Source of the DNA: Streptomyces sp. TS71-3 | GTDB taxonomy: Bacteria; Actinomycetota; Actinomycetes; Streptomycetales; Streptomycetaceae | DNA: 64,000 bases | Direction of reading: 5' to 3' | NCBI RefSeq assembly: GCF_018327685.1 | Contig: NZ_BNEL01000003.1 | Coordinates: 3,038,001-3,102,000, forward strand | Shown here: positions 26,814 through 36,531 of the stretch, piece after piece | How positions within the stretch are numbered: the first letter of the stretch is position 1 | Layout: the number at the start of each line of letters is the position of its first letter | Program-made: the position numbers and the translations under genes | Notes under the pieces: generated by a model | Seen by the model: only the letters and a program-made list of their open reading frames with translations | What the model was told of the DNA's origin: nothing | Database searches by the model: none

Positions 26814-28298
26814 TCAGTACGCGCCGCGGCCGTCGACGACGGCCCTGACGGTGCGGGTCATGACGTCGAGGTCGCTGGTGAAGGACCAGTTGTCGACGTA
26901 ACTCAGGTCGAGCTGGACCGCCTCGTCCCAGGACAGGTCGGAACGGCCCCCGACCTGCCACAGGCCCGTCATCCCCGGCCGCACCGCGAGCCTGCGCCGC
27001 TCCACCGCGGTGTAGTGCGCCACCTCCTCGGCCAGCGGCGGCCGGGGCCCGACCAGCGACATCTCCCCGCGCAGCACGTTCGCGAGCTGCGGCAGCTCGT
27101 CCAGCGAGGTACGCCGCAGCAGCCCCCCGACCCGGGTCACCCGCGGGTCGCAGCGCATCTTGAACACCGGGCCGTCCTGCTCGTTCTCCCCGGCGAGCTC
27201 GGCCTTGCGGGCGTCCGCGCCGGCGACCATCGTGCGGAACTTCCACATGGTGAACGGCGCCCCGCCCCGTCCGATCCGCTCGTGCCGGTAGAGCACGGGA
27301 CCGGGCGAACCCAGCCGGACGGCCAGCGCGATGGCCAGAAGCAGCGGCGAGAGCAGCAGCATGCCGAGCGCCGCGGCCACCCGGTCCAGGGCGTGCTTGA
27401 GCGCGGGCTGGACGCCGTGCCGGAGCGGGGGAGCGATGCGCAGCAGCGCCATGCCGGCCGCAGAGCCGGTCTCCAGGCGCTTGACGGACACGTCCACGAG
27501 GCCCGGGACCAGGGCGAGTTCGAGCCCCGCGTCGTGCATCCCCCAGGACAGCCGGCGCAGCCGCTCTCCGTAGAGCAGCGCGCTGGAGGCGACCAGGGCG
27601 AGGTCGGCGCCGCGGGCACGGGCCGCCGCCAGCACCGCGGCGGCGTCCTCGTCCGGTGCGGCGAGCGCGCGGTCGGCCAGGCGGGCGGCCATCGGAACGC
27701 CGCCCGCCTGGGGGCCTTGTCCGACGGCGACCACTCCGACCACCACGAACGGGTGGTCGGTACGGCTCGCGAGCTGGCCGGCCACCTCGTCGGCGGCACC
27801 GGGCTCGCCGACGACCAGCACCCGGATCACCGCCTGGGCCTCCCGGCGGCTCGCCATGAGGTGCCGGTAGGTCAGCTTGCGGGTGAGGAGGGTGGCCACC
27901 AGCGGTGGTACGAGGGCGGCCAGGCAGAGCGCCGCCGGCTGGCGCAGATCCGCCGCGACGCGGACGATCGCCAGGACGCCCAGCAGGACCAGCCAGTCGT
28001 GCAGCACCGGGAGCGTGCCCCGGGACTCGCCGAGTGCGCGCGACGCGTACCGGTTCCTGAAGAGCCGCACCGCGGGCCAGGCGACGGAGGCGAGCAGGGC
28101 GGCCGTCGCCCAGGAGCGTAACGGGGCCGCCGCGGGACGGACGAGGACCGCCGCGGAGATGCCGGGGACGAGGACGTCGACGAGCAGGGCGACGGGGAGG
28201 TACCAGCGGGGTTTCGCGCCCAGCGCGGGGCCCGGGGCCCGGGTTGGGCGGGTCCGCGCCGGTGACGTGCGTGTCTCGGACGCCTGAACATGCCGCAT
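26814..28298 (-). CDS. polyprenyl-phosphate sugar-1-phosphate transferase (WbaP/CpsE-like initiating enzyme), one TTA codon
   Basis: A 494-residue protein with four to five N-terminal helices, a CoA-binding-like middle region (VIRVLVVGEPGAADEVAGQL) and a C-terminal bacterial sugar transferase domain. Diagnostic motifs are GPVLYRHERIGRGGAPFTMW, KFRTMVAGAD, RRTSLDELPQLANVLRGEMS and LVGPRPPL. It should load the first sugar phosphate onto undecaprenyl phosphate to begin the repeat unit. ATG at 28298 follows GGGGGGTAC. Codon 60 is TTA (28119-28121), predicting bldA dependence for initiation of polymer synthesis. Confidence 0.93.
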   Translation of the reverse strand: MRHVQASETRTSPARTRPTRAPGPALGAKPRWYLPVALLVDVLVPGISAAVLVRPAAAPLRSWATAALLASVAWPAVRLFRNRYASRALGESRGTLPVLHDWLVLLGVLAIVRVAADLRQPAALCLAALVPPLVATLLTRKLTYRHLMASRREAQAVIRVLVVGEPGAADEVAGQLASRTDHPFVVVGVVAVGQGPQAGGVPMAARLADRALAAPDEDAAAVLAAARARGADLALVASSALLYGERLRRLSWGMHDAGLELALVPGLVDVSVKRLETGSAAGMALLRIAPPLRHGVQPALKHALDRVAAALGMLLLSPLLLAIALAVRLGSPGPVLYRHERIGRGGAPFTMWKFRTMVAGADARKAELAGENEQDGPVFKMRCDPRVTRVGGLLRRTSLDELPQLANVLRGEMSLVGPRPPLAEEVAHYTAVERRRLAVRPGMTGLWQVGGRSDLSWDEAVQLDLSYVDNWSFTSDLDVMTRTVRAVVDGRGAY

Positions 28299-28895
28299 GT
28301 ACCCCCCTGGACGTCCTGCTCTGGACGCTGCCGCCCACCCGGTGCCCCGGCGCCCCCAGTGACGGCCCGGCGGCGTGGCGGCGTGGCGGCGAACAGTATG
28401 GCAATCGCCTGTGTGTTGAGTGTGTATAACGTGAACATAGTTAGAGGGTTGCGCAGGGTTCAGGCCATCCGGTGACCGAGAGCGCGGCGTGTGCTCTCGC
28501 ATCAGGGGTCCCAGTGGTTACGGGTCCGGGCGGGTGAGGCTTGTCGTCGAGCGCCCCGGGAGCCTGGCGGGCGGATCAGTGGGCTCCATCGTGCGTCCGA
28601 AACTCGCCCCGGCGTGCGAGGCGACTCGACGGCGCGCGTCCGATCTTGCCGCGCCGGAGCCGAGGACCCGGCGACGGCCCGAAGAGGCTGAGCACGGCCG
28701 ACCGTCGAGGCCGCGCGGAACGGGTGGCAGGCGACCGGAAGTGGCATTGCACCGGTACCGGAGGATCGGCTGTACTGGCTCATACCGGGGCTTTCCATCC
28801 TGTCCCGGGCGGACCTCCTCAGGACCGCTCCCGCGCCCCGCGGCCGGGCCGCGAGGCCGCCCTCGCCGCCAGGCCGGTCACCAGGAGGAACGCCC
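28299..28895. other. divergent intergenic region of the polysaccharide locus
   Basis: This 597-base stretch separates the initiating transferase (leftward) from the GH71 gene (rightward). Bases 28390-28460 are unusually AT-rich for this DNA (GTGTATAACGTGAACATAGT) and are the probable promoter/operator zone. The tandem words GGCGTGGC near 28373-28390 precede it. I see no conserved gene in 28460-28895. Confidence 0.5.
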
Positions 28896-30482
28896 ATGAC
28901 CCACGAGCCCGACCGCCCGGAGGCCCCGGACCCGGCCGGGCCCCGCCGCCCCGCGCGCGGCCGGCGCCGCTCGCGACGCCCGGCACTCGCACTGCTGCTG
29001 GGAGCCGTGCTGGTCGCCGCCGCAGGCATCGGGCTCCTGTGGAACACCCCCGGCACCCCGCCGCCGCCCGGCACGGGCAAGGGTCCCGGCGCCGCGCCAG
29101 GAGACGGGGCCCGCGGCGCGCTCCCGTTCGACCTGCCCGGCACGCGGCAGCTCCGCGCCGGCCCCCACCTCGTCTTCGCGCACTACTTCCCGCCGTTCCC
29201 GCTCTCCCTCGACGACGCGCCGGCGGACCGCGACTACTACACCCGCAACTACCTCAGCGTCGGCGGCGAGGGCGGCAAGCACGCGGCGTACGGCGGCCTG
29301 CTGCGGGACCGGCCGCTGCCCGTCGCGCCGTCCGGAGGCGACTACGAGCTCACCAACATGGAGCGGGAGGTGCGCACTGCGCGCGACGCCGGCATCGACG
29401 GCTTCAGCGTCGACATCCTCACGCTGTCGGGGCCCAACTGGGACCGGGTCCGCACCCTGCTGCGGGCCGCCCAGGCCGTGGACCCCGGCTTCAAGATCAT
29501 GCTCATGCCGGACATGGCGGCCCTGGACGAGGGTCCGGAGATCCTGGCGGACGCGCTCGCGACGCTTGCCGCCGCCCCTGCGGCGTTCCACCTGTCCGAC
29601 GGGCGCCTCGTCGTCTCCCCGTTCAAGGCCGAGGCGCGGGAGGCGGGCTGGTGGAAGCGCGTGCTCGACCGGCTGGCGGCGCGGCACGGCGTGCGCACGG
29701 CCCTCGTCCCGCTGTTCCTGGACTTCCGCGGCCACGCCGAGCAGTTCGCGCCGCTCAGCTACGGCTTCTCCGCGTGGGGCAACCGCAGCCACACCGGGCA
29801 GTCGGGCAGCGCCGGGAACATCGACCTCGCGCACCGGCTCGGCAAGCGCTGGATACACTCCGTCGCCGTCCAGGACGCCCGCCCCAACCAGGGCGTCTAC
29901 GACGAGGCGGGCAACACCGCCCTGCTCCGCACCACCTGGGACGACGCCATCGACGACGGCGCCGACTGGGTCCAGCTCACCACCTGGAACGACTACTCCG
30001 AGTCCACCCACATCGCGCCCTCGCCGCACGACGGCCACGCGTACCTGGACCTGTGCTCGTACTACCTGACCCGGTTCAAGACCGGCCGGTGGCCCCCGAT
30101 CGTCCGAGACACGGTCTACGTCACCTCGCGTGTCCAGTTCGCGGGCAACCGGAAGGCGGCCCGGCAGCGCAGGCTGATGGAGCCCCGCCCCGGCACCGCC
30201 ACGCCTCGGGACACGGTCGAGGTGCTCACGTTCCTGACCGCCGACGCCACCCTGGACACCACGGTGGGCGGCGTCCGGCAGCGCGACCGGGTCCCCGCCG
30301 GCGTCCACCCGACCCTGCTGCCGCTGCGGGCCGGCCACAGCACGGCCACCGTCACCCGCGGCGGCCACACCACGGCGACCGTCACCACGCGCTACCCGGT
30401 GCGCACCGCCGTCGACGTCCAGGACCTCCAGTACTACGCGGTGACCAGCGGACGCCCCGCGGAGGCGGGCCACCCCGGCTGA
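28896..30482 (+). CDS. GH71-type secreted/membrane-anchored endo-alpha-1,3-glucanase-like enzyme
   Basis: A 528-residue protein with a basic cytosolic start, a hydrophobic anchor (residues ~28-48), a Pro/Gly linker and a catalytic (beta/alpha)8-like domain. HLVFAHYFPPFPLS, ARDAGIDGFSVDIL, FKIMLMPDM and QLTTWNDYSESTHIAPSPHD follow the glycoside hydrolase family 71 pattern (alpha-1,3-glucanases). A C-terminal beta-sandwich-like stretch of ~110 residues ends it. AGGAGG precedes the ATG. Polysaccharide clusters often contain a matching hydrolase for trimming or release; that role is inferred from context. Confidence 0.82.
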   Translation: MTHEPDRPEAPDPAGPRRPARGRRRSRRPALALLLGAVLVAAAGIGLLWNTPGTPPPPGTGKGPGAAPGDGARGALPFDLPGTRQLRAGPHLVFAHYFPPFPLSLDDAPADRDYYTRNYLSVGGEGGKHAAYGGLLRDRPLPVAPSGGDYELTNMEREVRTARDAGIDGFSVDILTLSGPNWDRVRTLLRAAQAVDPGFKIMLMPDMAALDEGPEILADALATLAAAPAAFHLSDGRLVVSPFKAEAREAGWWKRVLDRLAARHGVRTALVPLFLDFRGHAEQFAPLSYGFSAWGNRSHTGQSGSAGNIDLAHRLGKRWIHSVAVQDARPNQGVYDEAGNTALLRTTWDDAIDDGADWVQLTTWNDYSESTHIAPSPHDGHAYLDLCSYYLTRFKTGRWPPIVRDTVYVTSRVQFAGNRKAARQRRLMEPRPGTATPRDTVEVLTFLTADATLDTTVGGVRQRDRVPAGVHPTLLPLRAGHSTATVTRGGHTTATVTTRYPVRTAVDVQDLQYYAVTSGRPAEAGHPG

Positions 30483-30524
30483 CCGGCGGCGCGCCGGAAT
30501 CCTGTATCGTCTGACATGCAGTAC

Positions 30525-30598
<74 letters not shown>

Positions 30599-30614
30599 CG
30601 GTAAGCAGCAGGTC

Positions 30615-30638
30615 AGAGGGGTCCTTCGGGGCCCCTCT
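30615..30638 (+). terminator. intrinsic terminator of the tRNA gene
   Basis: AGAGGGGTCC and GGGCCCCTCT form a ten-pair stem (one G-U) closed by a C(UUCG)G tetraloop, the most stable loop class. It lies 17 bases after the tRNA. No U-tract is present, as is common in Streptomyces. Confidence 0.85.
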
Positions 30639-30708
30639 CGATCGTTTCCAGGGACACCGTCTGTATCCGGTCGAAGCGGCGTAGAGAACCCAGGTGTCAG
30701 CCACCCCA

Positions 30709-31960
30709 TCATGCGAGCAGCAGGTGCCCGTGGTCGGTCAGCACCTCGCCTACCTCCGGCACGTGGTCGCACTCCTCCAAGCGGCGGAGCACGACCCGTG
30801 CGCGCTCCGCCGTGCGTTCCGAGGACAGATCGCCGGAGGCTTCGATGACCCGGCGGGCCTCTTCGGCGGCCTGCTCGGGCTCGTTCGCGTCGGCCAGAGC
30901 CACCGCCAGCCACGACCGGTAAAGGGCGACCTCCCGGGCGTGGGTGGCGTCGTAGCGCCCCAGCACGTCTTGGAGCAGTGGCACCGCGCGCAGCGGGCGG
31001 CGCAGCTCGGTGAACACCCGGGCGTCCATGACCTCCAGCTCCTCGCGGTTCACCCAGTACGCCCACGCCTGTGCCGGAGCGCCGTCCATGGAGTCCAGGG
31101 CAGCGTGCGCCTGCCCGAGCGCCCGCAGGGCCGGTTGTGACTCCCTGGCGCGTGTATACGCCCAAGCCACGCGATCCAGGAACAGGGCGCGCGTCGCGGC
31201 CGGAGCATCCGGTCCGGCTTCCGCCACGGCCGCCTTCGCCAACTCCAGGCCCTCCCGCTCCCGGCCGCTGTTCGACAGGTGGTAGCCGAGGCTGCCCGCG
31301 AGCTGTGCCACCAGCACGGCATCACCGGCCTGCCAGGCGGCGGAGATGCCGAGCCGGTAGGCGCGCTCCGCGTCCTCACCGCGCCCGGCATCCGAGGCGA
31401 TCCACCCGACGATCTGCCCCAGTTCTCCGATCTGCACCAGCACCCCGCGCCCGGTGTCCTCGGAGTGCTCGGACTCGCGGTACAGCCGGACGGCGGCGCG
31501 CAGTTCACGAAAGGCGGGGGTGATCAGGTCCCCGCCCGACAGTACGTCGTCCGCAAGCCGGAGGCCGTGCACGCGGGCCGCCAGGCCATCCACTGTGGTG
31601 GTGCCGATCCGACGGCCGCAGGGAGCTGCCAGAGGCTCCAGTGCGTCGCCGTCGGGCAGCAGGTCCGCCAGGGTGGCCGCGACCCCGGGAAGGGGGGCTT
31701 GGGCGTCCTCCCGGGCGTACGCGGCGGCCTGCTCCAGCTCGTGCAGCGGCACCCCGAGCCACCTGGGCGAAGGCGGGCAGCCACACGTCCGGGATGCGTT
31801 CCCCGCGCTCCCACCGGGAGACCTCGTTCCGCGTGATCGACTGGGCACCGGACACCGCGCACAGCGCGGCAGCGAACTGCCGCTGTGAGCGGCTGGAGTG
31901 CCGCCGCAGACCGGCGAGGTAGGCGCCGAACTCGCGGCGTCGCTGTGAGGTGTCGCTCAT
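30709..31960 (-). pseudogene. XRE-family regulator with helical-repeat C-terminus, frameshifted
   Basis: The N-terminal helix-turn-helix (FGAYLAGLRRHSSRSQRQFA ... NEVSRWERGERIPDVWLPAF) is read from the ATG at 31960. The C-terminal ~340-residue alpha-helical, TPR-like domain (LGVPLHELEQAAAYAR onward) is in another frame and runs to the stop at 30709. Removing one base of the CC at 31759-31760 (coding-strand GG) joins them as AFAQVLGVPLHE, a continuous protein of ~416 residues. This is a standard Streptomyces XRE/TPR regulator that sits beside a GHKL ATPase. Sequencing error and true mutation cannot be separated here. Confidence 0.85.
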
Positions 31961-32112
31961 GGTGGCCCCCTTCCGTATCCAGTGTGGCCCCTCCCTGGCG
32001 CCCTGGTTGGCTCGTCCGGCTGATCACGCCCCCCGGTTACCTGAACGCACAGCGCCCCGGCGACCGTGCGACCGGCCCCCGGGGCTTGGCCGATCTGAGG
32101 AAGCAGACCGAC

Positions 32113-32526
32113 ATGCCGCAAACTGCAACGCGGGCCCGCCGGACCGGGCACCCCGGCTACAGCCGGACCCTGCCGCGCGAGCCCGAGCGCCGCCGCAGCC
32201 CGGCGCCTGGTGCGCGCCGCGTGCGCCGCGTGGGGCCTGGACGGCTTGGCCGAAGAGAGCGCCCTGGTCGTCTCCGAGCTGGTGGCGAACGCCGTGCAGC
32301 ACGCCCGGAGGGAGTCCATCCGTGTGGCGATCGAGCGCACCGCGCCGCGCACGATCCGGGTGGCCGTCTCGGACTTCTCCTGTAAGCGGCCCGTACCGCG
32401 CGGGGCGGGAGAGGGCGACGACGAAGGGCGCGGTCTGTTCCTCGTGGCGGCGGTGGCGGCGGACTGGGGCATCGACGAGCGGCGCTGGGGGAAGATCGTG
32501 TGGGCGGACTGGAGGGACGAGGGTGA
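32113..32526 (+). pseudogene. small GHKL ATP-binding protein (anti-sigma/RsbW-like), doubly frameshifted
   Basis: From ATG 32113 (MPQTATRARRTGHPGY) the frame covers only the N-terminus up to LPREPER. The HATPase_c part (ARRLVRAACAAWGLDGLAEE, VVSELVANAVQHA, GRGLFLVAAVAADWGID) is in a second frame. Dropping one C at ~32190-32191 joins them. The second frame then has no stop for a kilobase. Adding one G to the GGG at 32521-32523 would give a TGA at 32524-32526, a normal ~137-residue length and a GTGA overlap with the next small frame. The gene pairs with the divergent XRE regulator, a familiar Streptomyces module. Confidence 0.75.
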
Positions 32527-32702
32527 GCGCCGGGGAGATCCCCGGGCGCAGCACTGCCCGAGCCCACCTGTCCCAGTTGATCGAGATGTTCGGCACGGAC
32601 GGGTGCCTCTGGATCAACACCACTCCCGAATCCGGCGCAGATGGTTGGGCCCGATCTGTCGCCCCCGACAGCGGCGAGTCGGAGGACGACGAGCAGATCT
32701 GA
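32523..32702 (+). CDS. small hypothetical protein
   Basis: A possible 59-residue acidic protein from a GTG preceded by GGAGGGACGAG. The composition is ordinary and includes LSQLIEMFGTDGCLWI and a very acidic tail (SGESEDDEQI). No family is recognised. It would be coupled to the ATPase gene if that gene ended at 32526. It could instead be a C-terminal piece of another frameshifted gene. Confidence 0.4.
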   Translation: MSAGEIPGRSTARAHLSQLIEMFGTDGCLWINTTPESGADGWARSVAPDSGESEDDEQI

Positions 32703-32902
32703 TTCCCCCGGAAGAGGGGAGGTCCCGTCCGCTGAACCCAACCGAGCCGGGGCTTCACCGGCTGTTACGGACCGGTGACACTCGTGATCGTTCTGTACCG
32801 GGTGCGGCCCACAACCAACCGGCCCCGAGCCGGGTCGTACGGGACGTAATCGCCGGAGAGCAACCTTCGCCGGCATCGGTCAGCACCACACAGGGGGACA
32901 CC

Positions 32903-33514
32903 ATGAAGATCCGTACGCACCGCGCCCGCACCGCCCTGACCGCCTTGGCCACCGGCGCCGTGCTCGCGCTGGCGGGGGCTTCGGCGACGGCCGCCACCGC
33001 GGCGGACGGACCCCGCTTCCTCGCCCCGGCCGACCTGCCGCCCCACCCGTCGTCGCCCTGGTACGCCGGCCCTGTCACCGCCGGCCAGCCGGACCCGCTG
33101 CCCATGTGCGTCGGCGAGGCCCTGCCGTCGACCTCCTCTCACCGCGCCTACTGGACGGACCTCGACGCCAACGCGTTGCAGGTGACCGTCGTCGAGCGCG
33201 ACGAGCAGGAGGCCGCCGACTTCGCCGGCCTGCTGCGCCGGGACCTCGCGGACTGCGCGACGAACCTGGAGCAGGACCCGGACGTCACGGCGAGCGCGAA
33301 GGACTACGGCGAACTGGGTGTCGGCGACGGCGCGCACGTGTACGGCGTCCACACCGCCACGTCCTGGGGCTCCTCCGACATCGCGCTGTTCTCGGTGGGC
33401 CGCGACGGCAACACCGTGACGGTCGTGAAGTGGGCCCAGATGGGCACGTTCCAGGACGCCCCGGTCAAGGCATTCAAGGCGACCACGAGGACAGCGGTCA
33501 AGAAGCTCTCCTGA
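32903..33514 (+). CDS. secreted protein of unknown function
   Basis: A 203-residue protein with a Sec signal (MKIRTHRARTALTALATGAV, cleavage after an AxA-type site near residues 30-34). The mature part is soluble with two Cys (PMCVGEAL and LADCATNL) that could form a disulphide. GGGGGACACC precedes the ATG. No domain is recognised, though the length and two-Cys pattern resemble small sensor-like secreted proteins of Streptomyces. A strong hairpin follows the stop. Confidence 0.75.
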   Translation: MKIRTHRARTALTALATGAVLALAGASATAATAADGPRFLAPADLPPHPSSPWYAGPVTAGQPDPLPMCVGEALPSTSSHRAYWTDLDANALQVTVVERDEQEAADFAGLLRRDLADCATNLEQDPDVTASAKDYGELGVGDGAHVYGVHTATSWGSSDIALFSVGRDGNTVTVVKWAQMGTFQDAPVKAFKATTRTAVKKLS

Positions 33515-33518
33515 CCGC

Positions 33519-33630
33519 TGTGCGCGGGCCCAGCCAGAGGGCCCGCGCACACCCCTACCCCTGACCGGCTCCGGAGCGACGGACCCGTCCGGCAACCGAA
33601 CGGGAGCCCGCCCCGAAGGGCAGGCTCCCG
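33519..33630. terminator. two adjacent hairpins forming a bidirectional terminator
   Basis: TGTGCGCGGGCCC (33519-33531) pairs perfectly with GGGCCCGCGCACA (33539-33551) around a seven-base loop, just after the secreted-protein stop. A second stem (CGGGAGCC...GGCTCCCG, 33601-33630) lies 16 bases from the stop of the convergent nuclease gene. One hairpin serves each direction. Confidence 0.85.
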
Positions 33631-33646
33631 TCGTGAGTGACGCGCG

Positions 33647-36510
33647 TCAATGCCAACGTGCCTGCCCGGCCCAGTACCCCCTGGCGACCGTCACCGTCGC
33701 GCGAGCCGTCCCGGCGAGCACCTTGGCGTCGCCGGAGTAGTCCACGGTCACGGTGTGCCTGCCGGCGTCGCGGAACGCCGGCAGCTTGATGTTCGCCGTG
33801 CCGCGGACGAGCGGGGCCCGGTAGGTGTGGCCGTCGGCGGTCACCGTGACGGTGCCGGTCGGGGTGGTGCCGGTGGCCCTGACCGTCACGTGCACGACCG
33901 CTCGGGTCCTGTGCGCGACGACCTTGTTCGGTGTGACCTTGATGTCGACCCTGGCAGCGGCCTTCGCCGGGCCCGCGTCGAGGCCGACGACGACGGGGTC
34001 GTGGTCGGAGGCCGCGAACGGGTCGCCGGCGTTGAAGAGCGGGGTCGCGCTGTAGTTGTAGCGGCTGTAGGCGAAGCCGACCGACTCCTGCGCGTTGATC
34101 TGCCAGATCGTCGCGCCGGTGACCATGGACTTCGCGGCCGGGCTGGCCACGATGTGGTCCAGGGAGCCTTCGAGGCCGTTGTAGGAGTAGGACCAGTGGT
34201 TCGGGTCGTGCGCCGACCCGAGGTCGGTGTAGCCCTGGCTGTACAGGTACTCCATCGGGTCCTCGTGGGCGTAGGCGTTGAAGTCGCCCACGAGGAACAC
34301 CTTGTCCGTCCCGAGCGCCTTCGCCTGGGCCTGCGTGAACGCGAACATGTCCTGCGCCTGGTGCGTGCGCATCTCGTTGTAGCAGCCCTGGTCGTAGGCG
34401 GGGCGGGTGTCCTTGTCGCCGGGGTACAGCCCCGCGGCGTCGTTGCTCTTCGACTTCAGGTGGTTGGCCACGACCAGGAAGGCGTCGGAGTCGGCGGCAC
34501 CGGTGGCCTTGAAGCCCTGGGCCAGCGGTTCGCGGGCGATGGAGAAGTCCTGGCCGGGGCCGGAGAGGTCGTTCAGGACGTGCGAGGGGCCTACCAGGGC
34601 GACGTCGGCCGGCTTGTAGACGAACGCGGTCCGGATGACGTCCTGGTCGGCCGTCGCCGGCAGGTCCGCGGCCGCCGGGGACGGTGCGAAGGCCCAGGTG
34701 CCGGCGCCCGCCTCGGCGTTGAGGGCGTCGACCAGGCCGGCGAGCGCGGCGTCGCGGTCCTCCCCGAACCTGACCGAGTTCTCGACCTCCTCCAGCGAGA
34801 CGATGCCGGCTCCGAGGTCGTTGATGCCGGTGACGATCTTCTGCTGCTGGCGCTGGAAGCTGGCATCGTCGGCGGCGCCGCGAGGGCCGCTGGCACCGCA
34901 GTCGTCCACCGCGATGTGGTTTCCCTGCCGGTCGTCGTAGTACGAGCAGGTGCCCAGGCCGCTCTCGGTGTAGCGGGCGCCCGTCATCGGGAAGTAGTTC
35001 TCCACGTTGAACGTCGCGAGGCGGACCTTGCCGCCGACGGCCGCCGGCTTCGCGTTCCGGGTGCGCATGTCGGAGAACGAGACGGTGTCCGTGCCGGCGC
35101 CGCTCACCCGGCCGGTGGGCTGCAGGCTCCACAGGGAGTTGCGGTAGTCGAGCACCACGGGCTCGTGGAAGGTCGCCTTGGCGCCCACGCTGACCGGGTT
35201 GCCGGCGGTGAGCCAGGGCAGCGGGTCGCCTGCGGCGGGGCCGGTGGGGGAGTAGGTGACGCTCGCGCCGTCGTCGAGCGTGATGGCGTGGTCGGCGTTG
35301 TGGTCGACGGCCTGCTGCGCGGCGGCACTGCCGGCGGGGCCGGCGTCCGTCGGCTGGCGCAGCGTCTGGTCACCGGAGGCCAGCCCTACCTGGCCGTAGA
35401 AGTTGGTGTCGTAGTTGTCCGTCACCGTGAAGTCGCCCTGGGGGGCCATGAGCTCGCCCTCGTGCGCCTCCTTCTGCGCGTCCGTGCCGAGGTCGCTCCA
35501 CGGGATCCGGTCGGCGGCGACGGCAGGCAGCGGCGTGGACAGCTTCGTGACGGTCGGGAAGCTGATCTCGGTCTCGCCCGCGAACTCCTGGACGGTACCG
35601 CGCACCTGGACGCTCTCACCGACGGTCACGGTGCCGGCGGACTGCGACCCGTAGACGAACACGGCGTCCGAGGCTCCGGGAGTCCTGTCGTCGGCCGCGG
35701 TGCCCCGGCGCCTGACGTCTCGACGTAGAAGCCGTTGAACCCGCCGGTCGCGTACACCGCCGTGACGACACCCTCGGTGGTGGCCGTCTTGCCTGCCAGC
35801 GGCGAGGTACCGGTGTCGGTGCCCTGGATCTGGGCGATCGTCACGTCGCCGGCGTCGCCGCTCGTGTCCCCCTCACCGGTCTCACCGGCCGAGTTGATCG
35901 GCGCGGGCCGTCCGGTGGTGAAGTCGGCGTGGTTGTCGTCCGTGTCCGCCCCGGGTCTCGCGCGGGTGACGGCCGTGGTGTTGCTCGGCGCGGGAGCGTC
36001 GCCGCCCTCGACGATCGCGCCGGTGCCGAAGCCGACCGTGTCGGCGACGGTGCCGCCCGCGTCGGTCAGCGTCACCGAGCCGGCCGTCGCCGACAGCGCC
36101 AGCTGACCGCTCGCGTCGGGGGTGGGCAGCGGCGTGGTCCCGCCGGTGCCCTGTGCCTCCTGGACCAGGTAGTAGCCGTGGGCCGGCACGCTGCCCGAAA
36201 GGGCCGTGGTCCCGCCGAGGTTGCCCTTGGCGCTGTAGTACGACGCCGACCAACCGCTCACGTCGACGGCCGCGCCGGTGGGGTTGAAGAGTTCGATGTA
36301 GTCGTTTATGTACGTGGAGCCGGAGTTGCCACCGCCGCCGTACACCTCGTTGATCACCAGTCCGGAACCGGCCGGGTTGGCGTGGACGGGTGCGGCGAGG
36401 AGGCCGCTGAGACCGGTCACGGCCACGGCGAGGCTGGTGATCCCGATCAGTGCCCCGGGCCGGTGCCGCGAACGGCTCCTTCCTGCTGCGTGCCCCCACC
36501 TGGGACGCAC
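33647..36510 (-). pseudogene. secreted lamin-tail-domain / endonuclease-exonuclease-phosphatase nuclease, frameshifted
   Basis: The N-terminal part has a signal-like segment (LIGITSLAVAVTGLSGLL), a lamin-tail domain (LVINEVYGGGGNSGSTYIND, IELFNPTGAAVDVSGWSASY) and the start of an OB-fold region. The frame then breaks. The C-terminal 670 residues, in another frame, contain VFVYGSQSAGTVTVGESVQV, the nuclease/phosphatase domain (VRLATFNVENYFP, SLEEVEN, VVANHLKSKSND, VGDFNAY, LDHIVAS, SDHDPVV) and a C-terminal Ig-like domain. One extra G in the GGGG opposite 35703-35706 joins the two. It is an ExeM/NucH-type extracellular nuclease. The true start is unclear: AGGAAGGAG lies at 36476-36484 but no start codon follows it at normal spacing. 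Confidence 0.82.
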
Positions 36511-36531
36511 TGAACACGAAGGAACAGCTCC

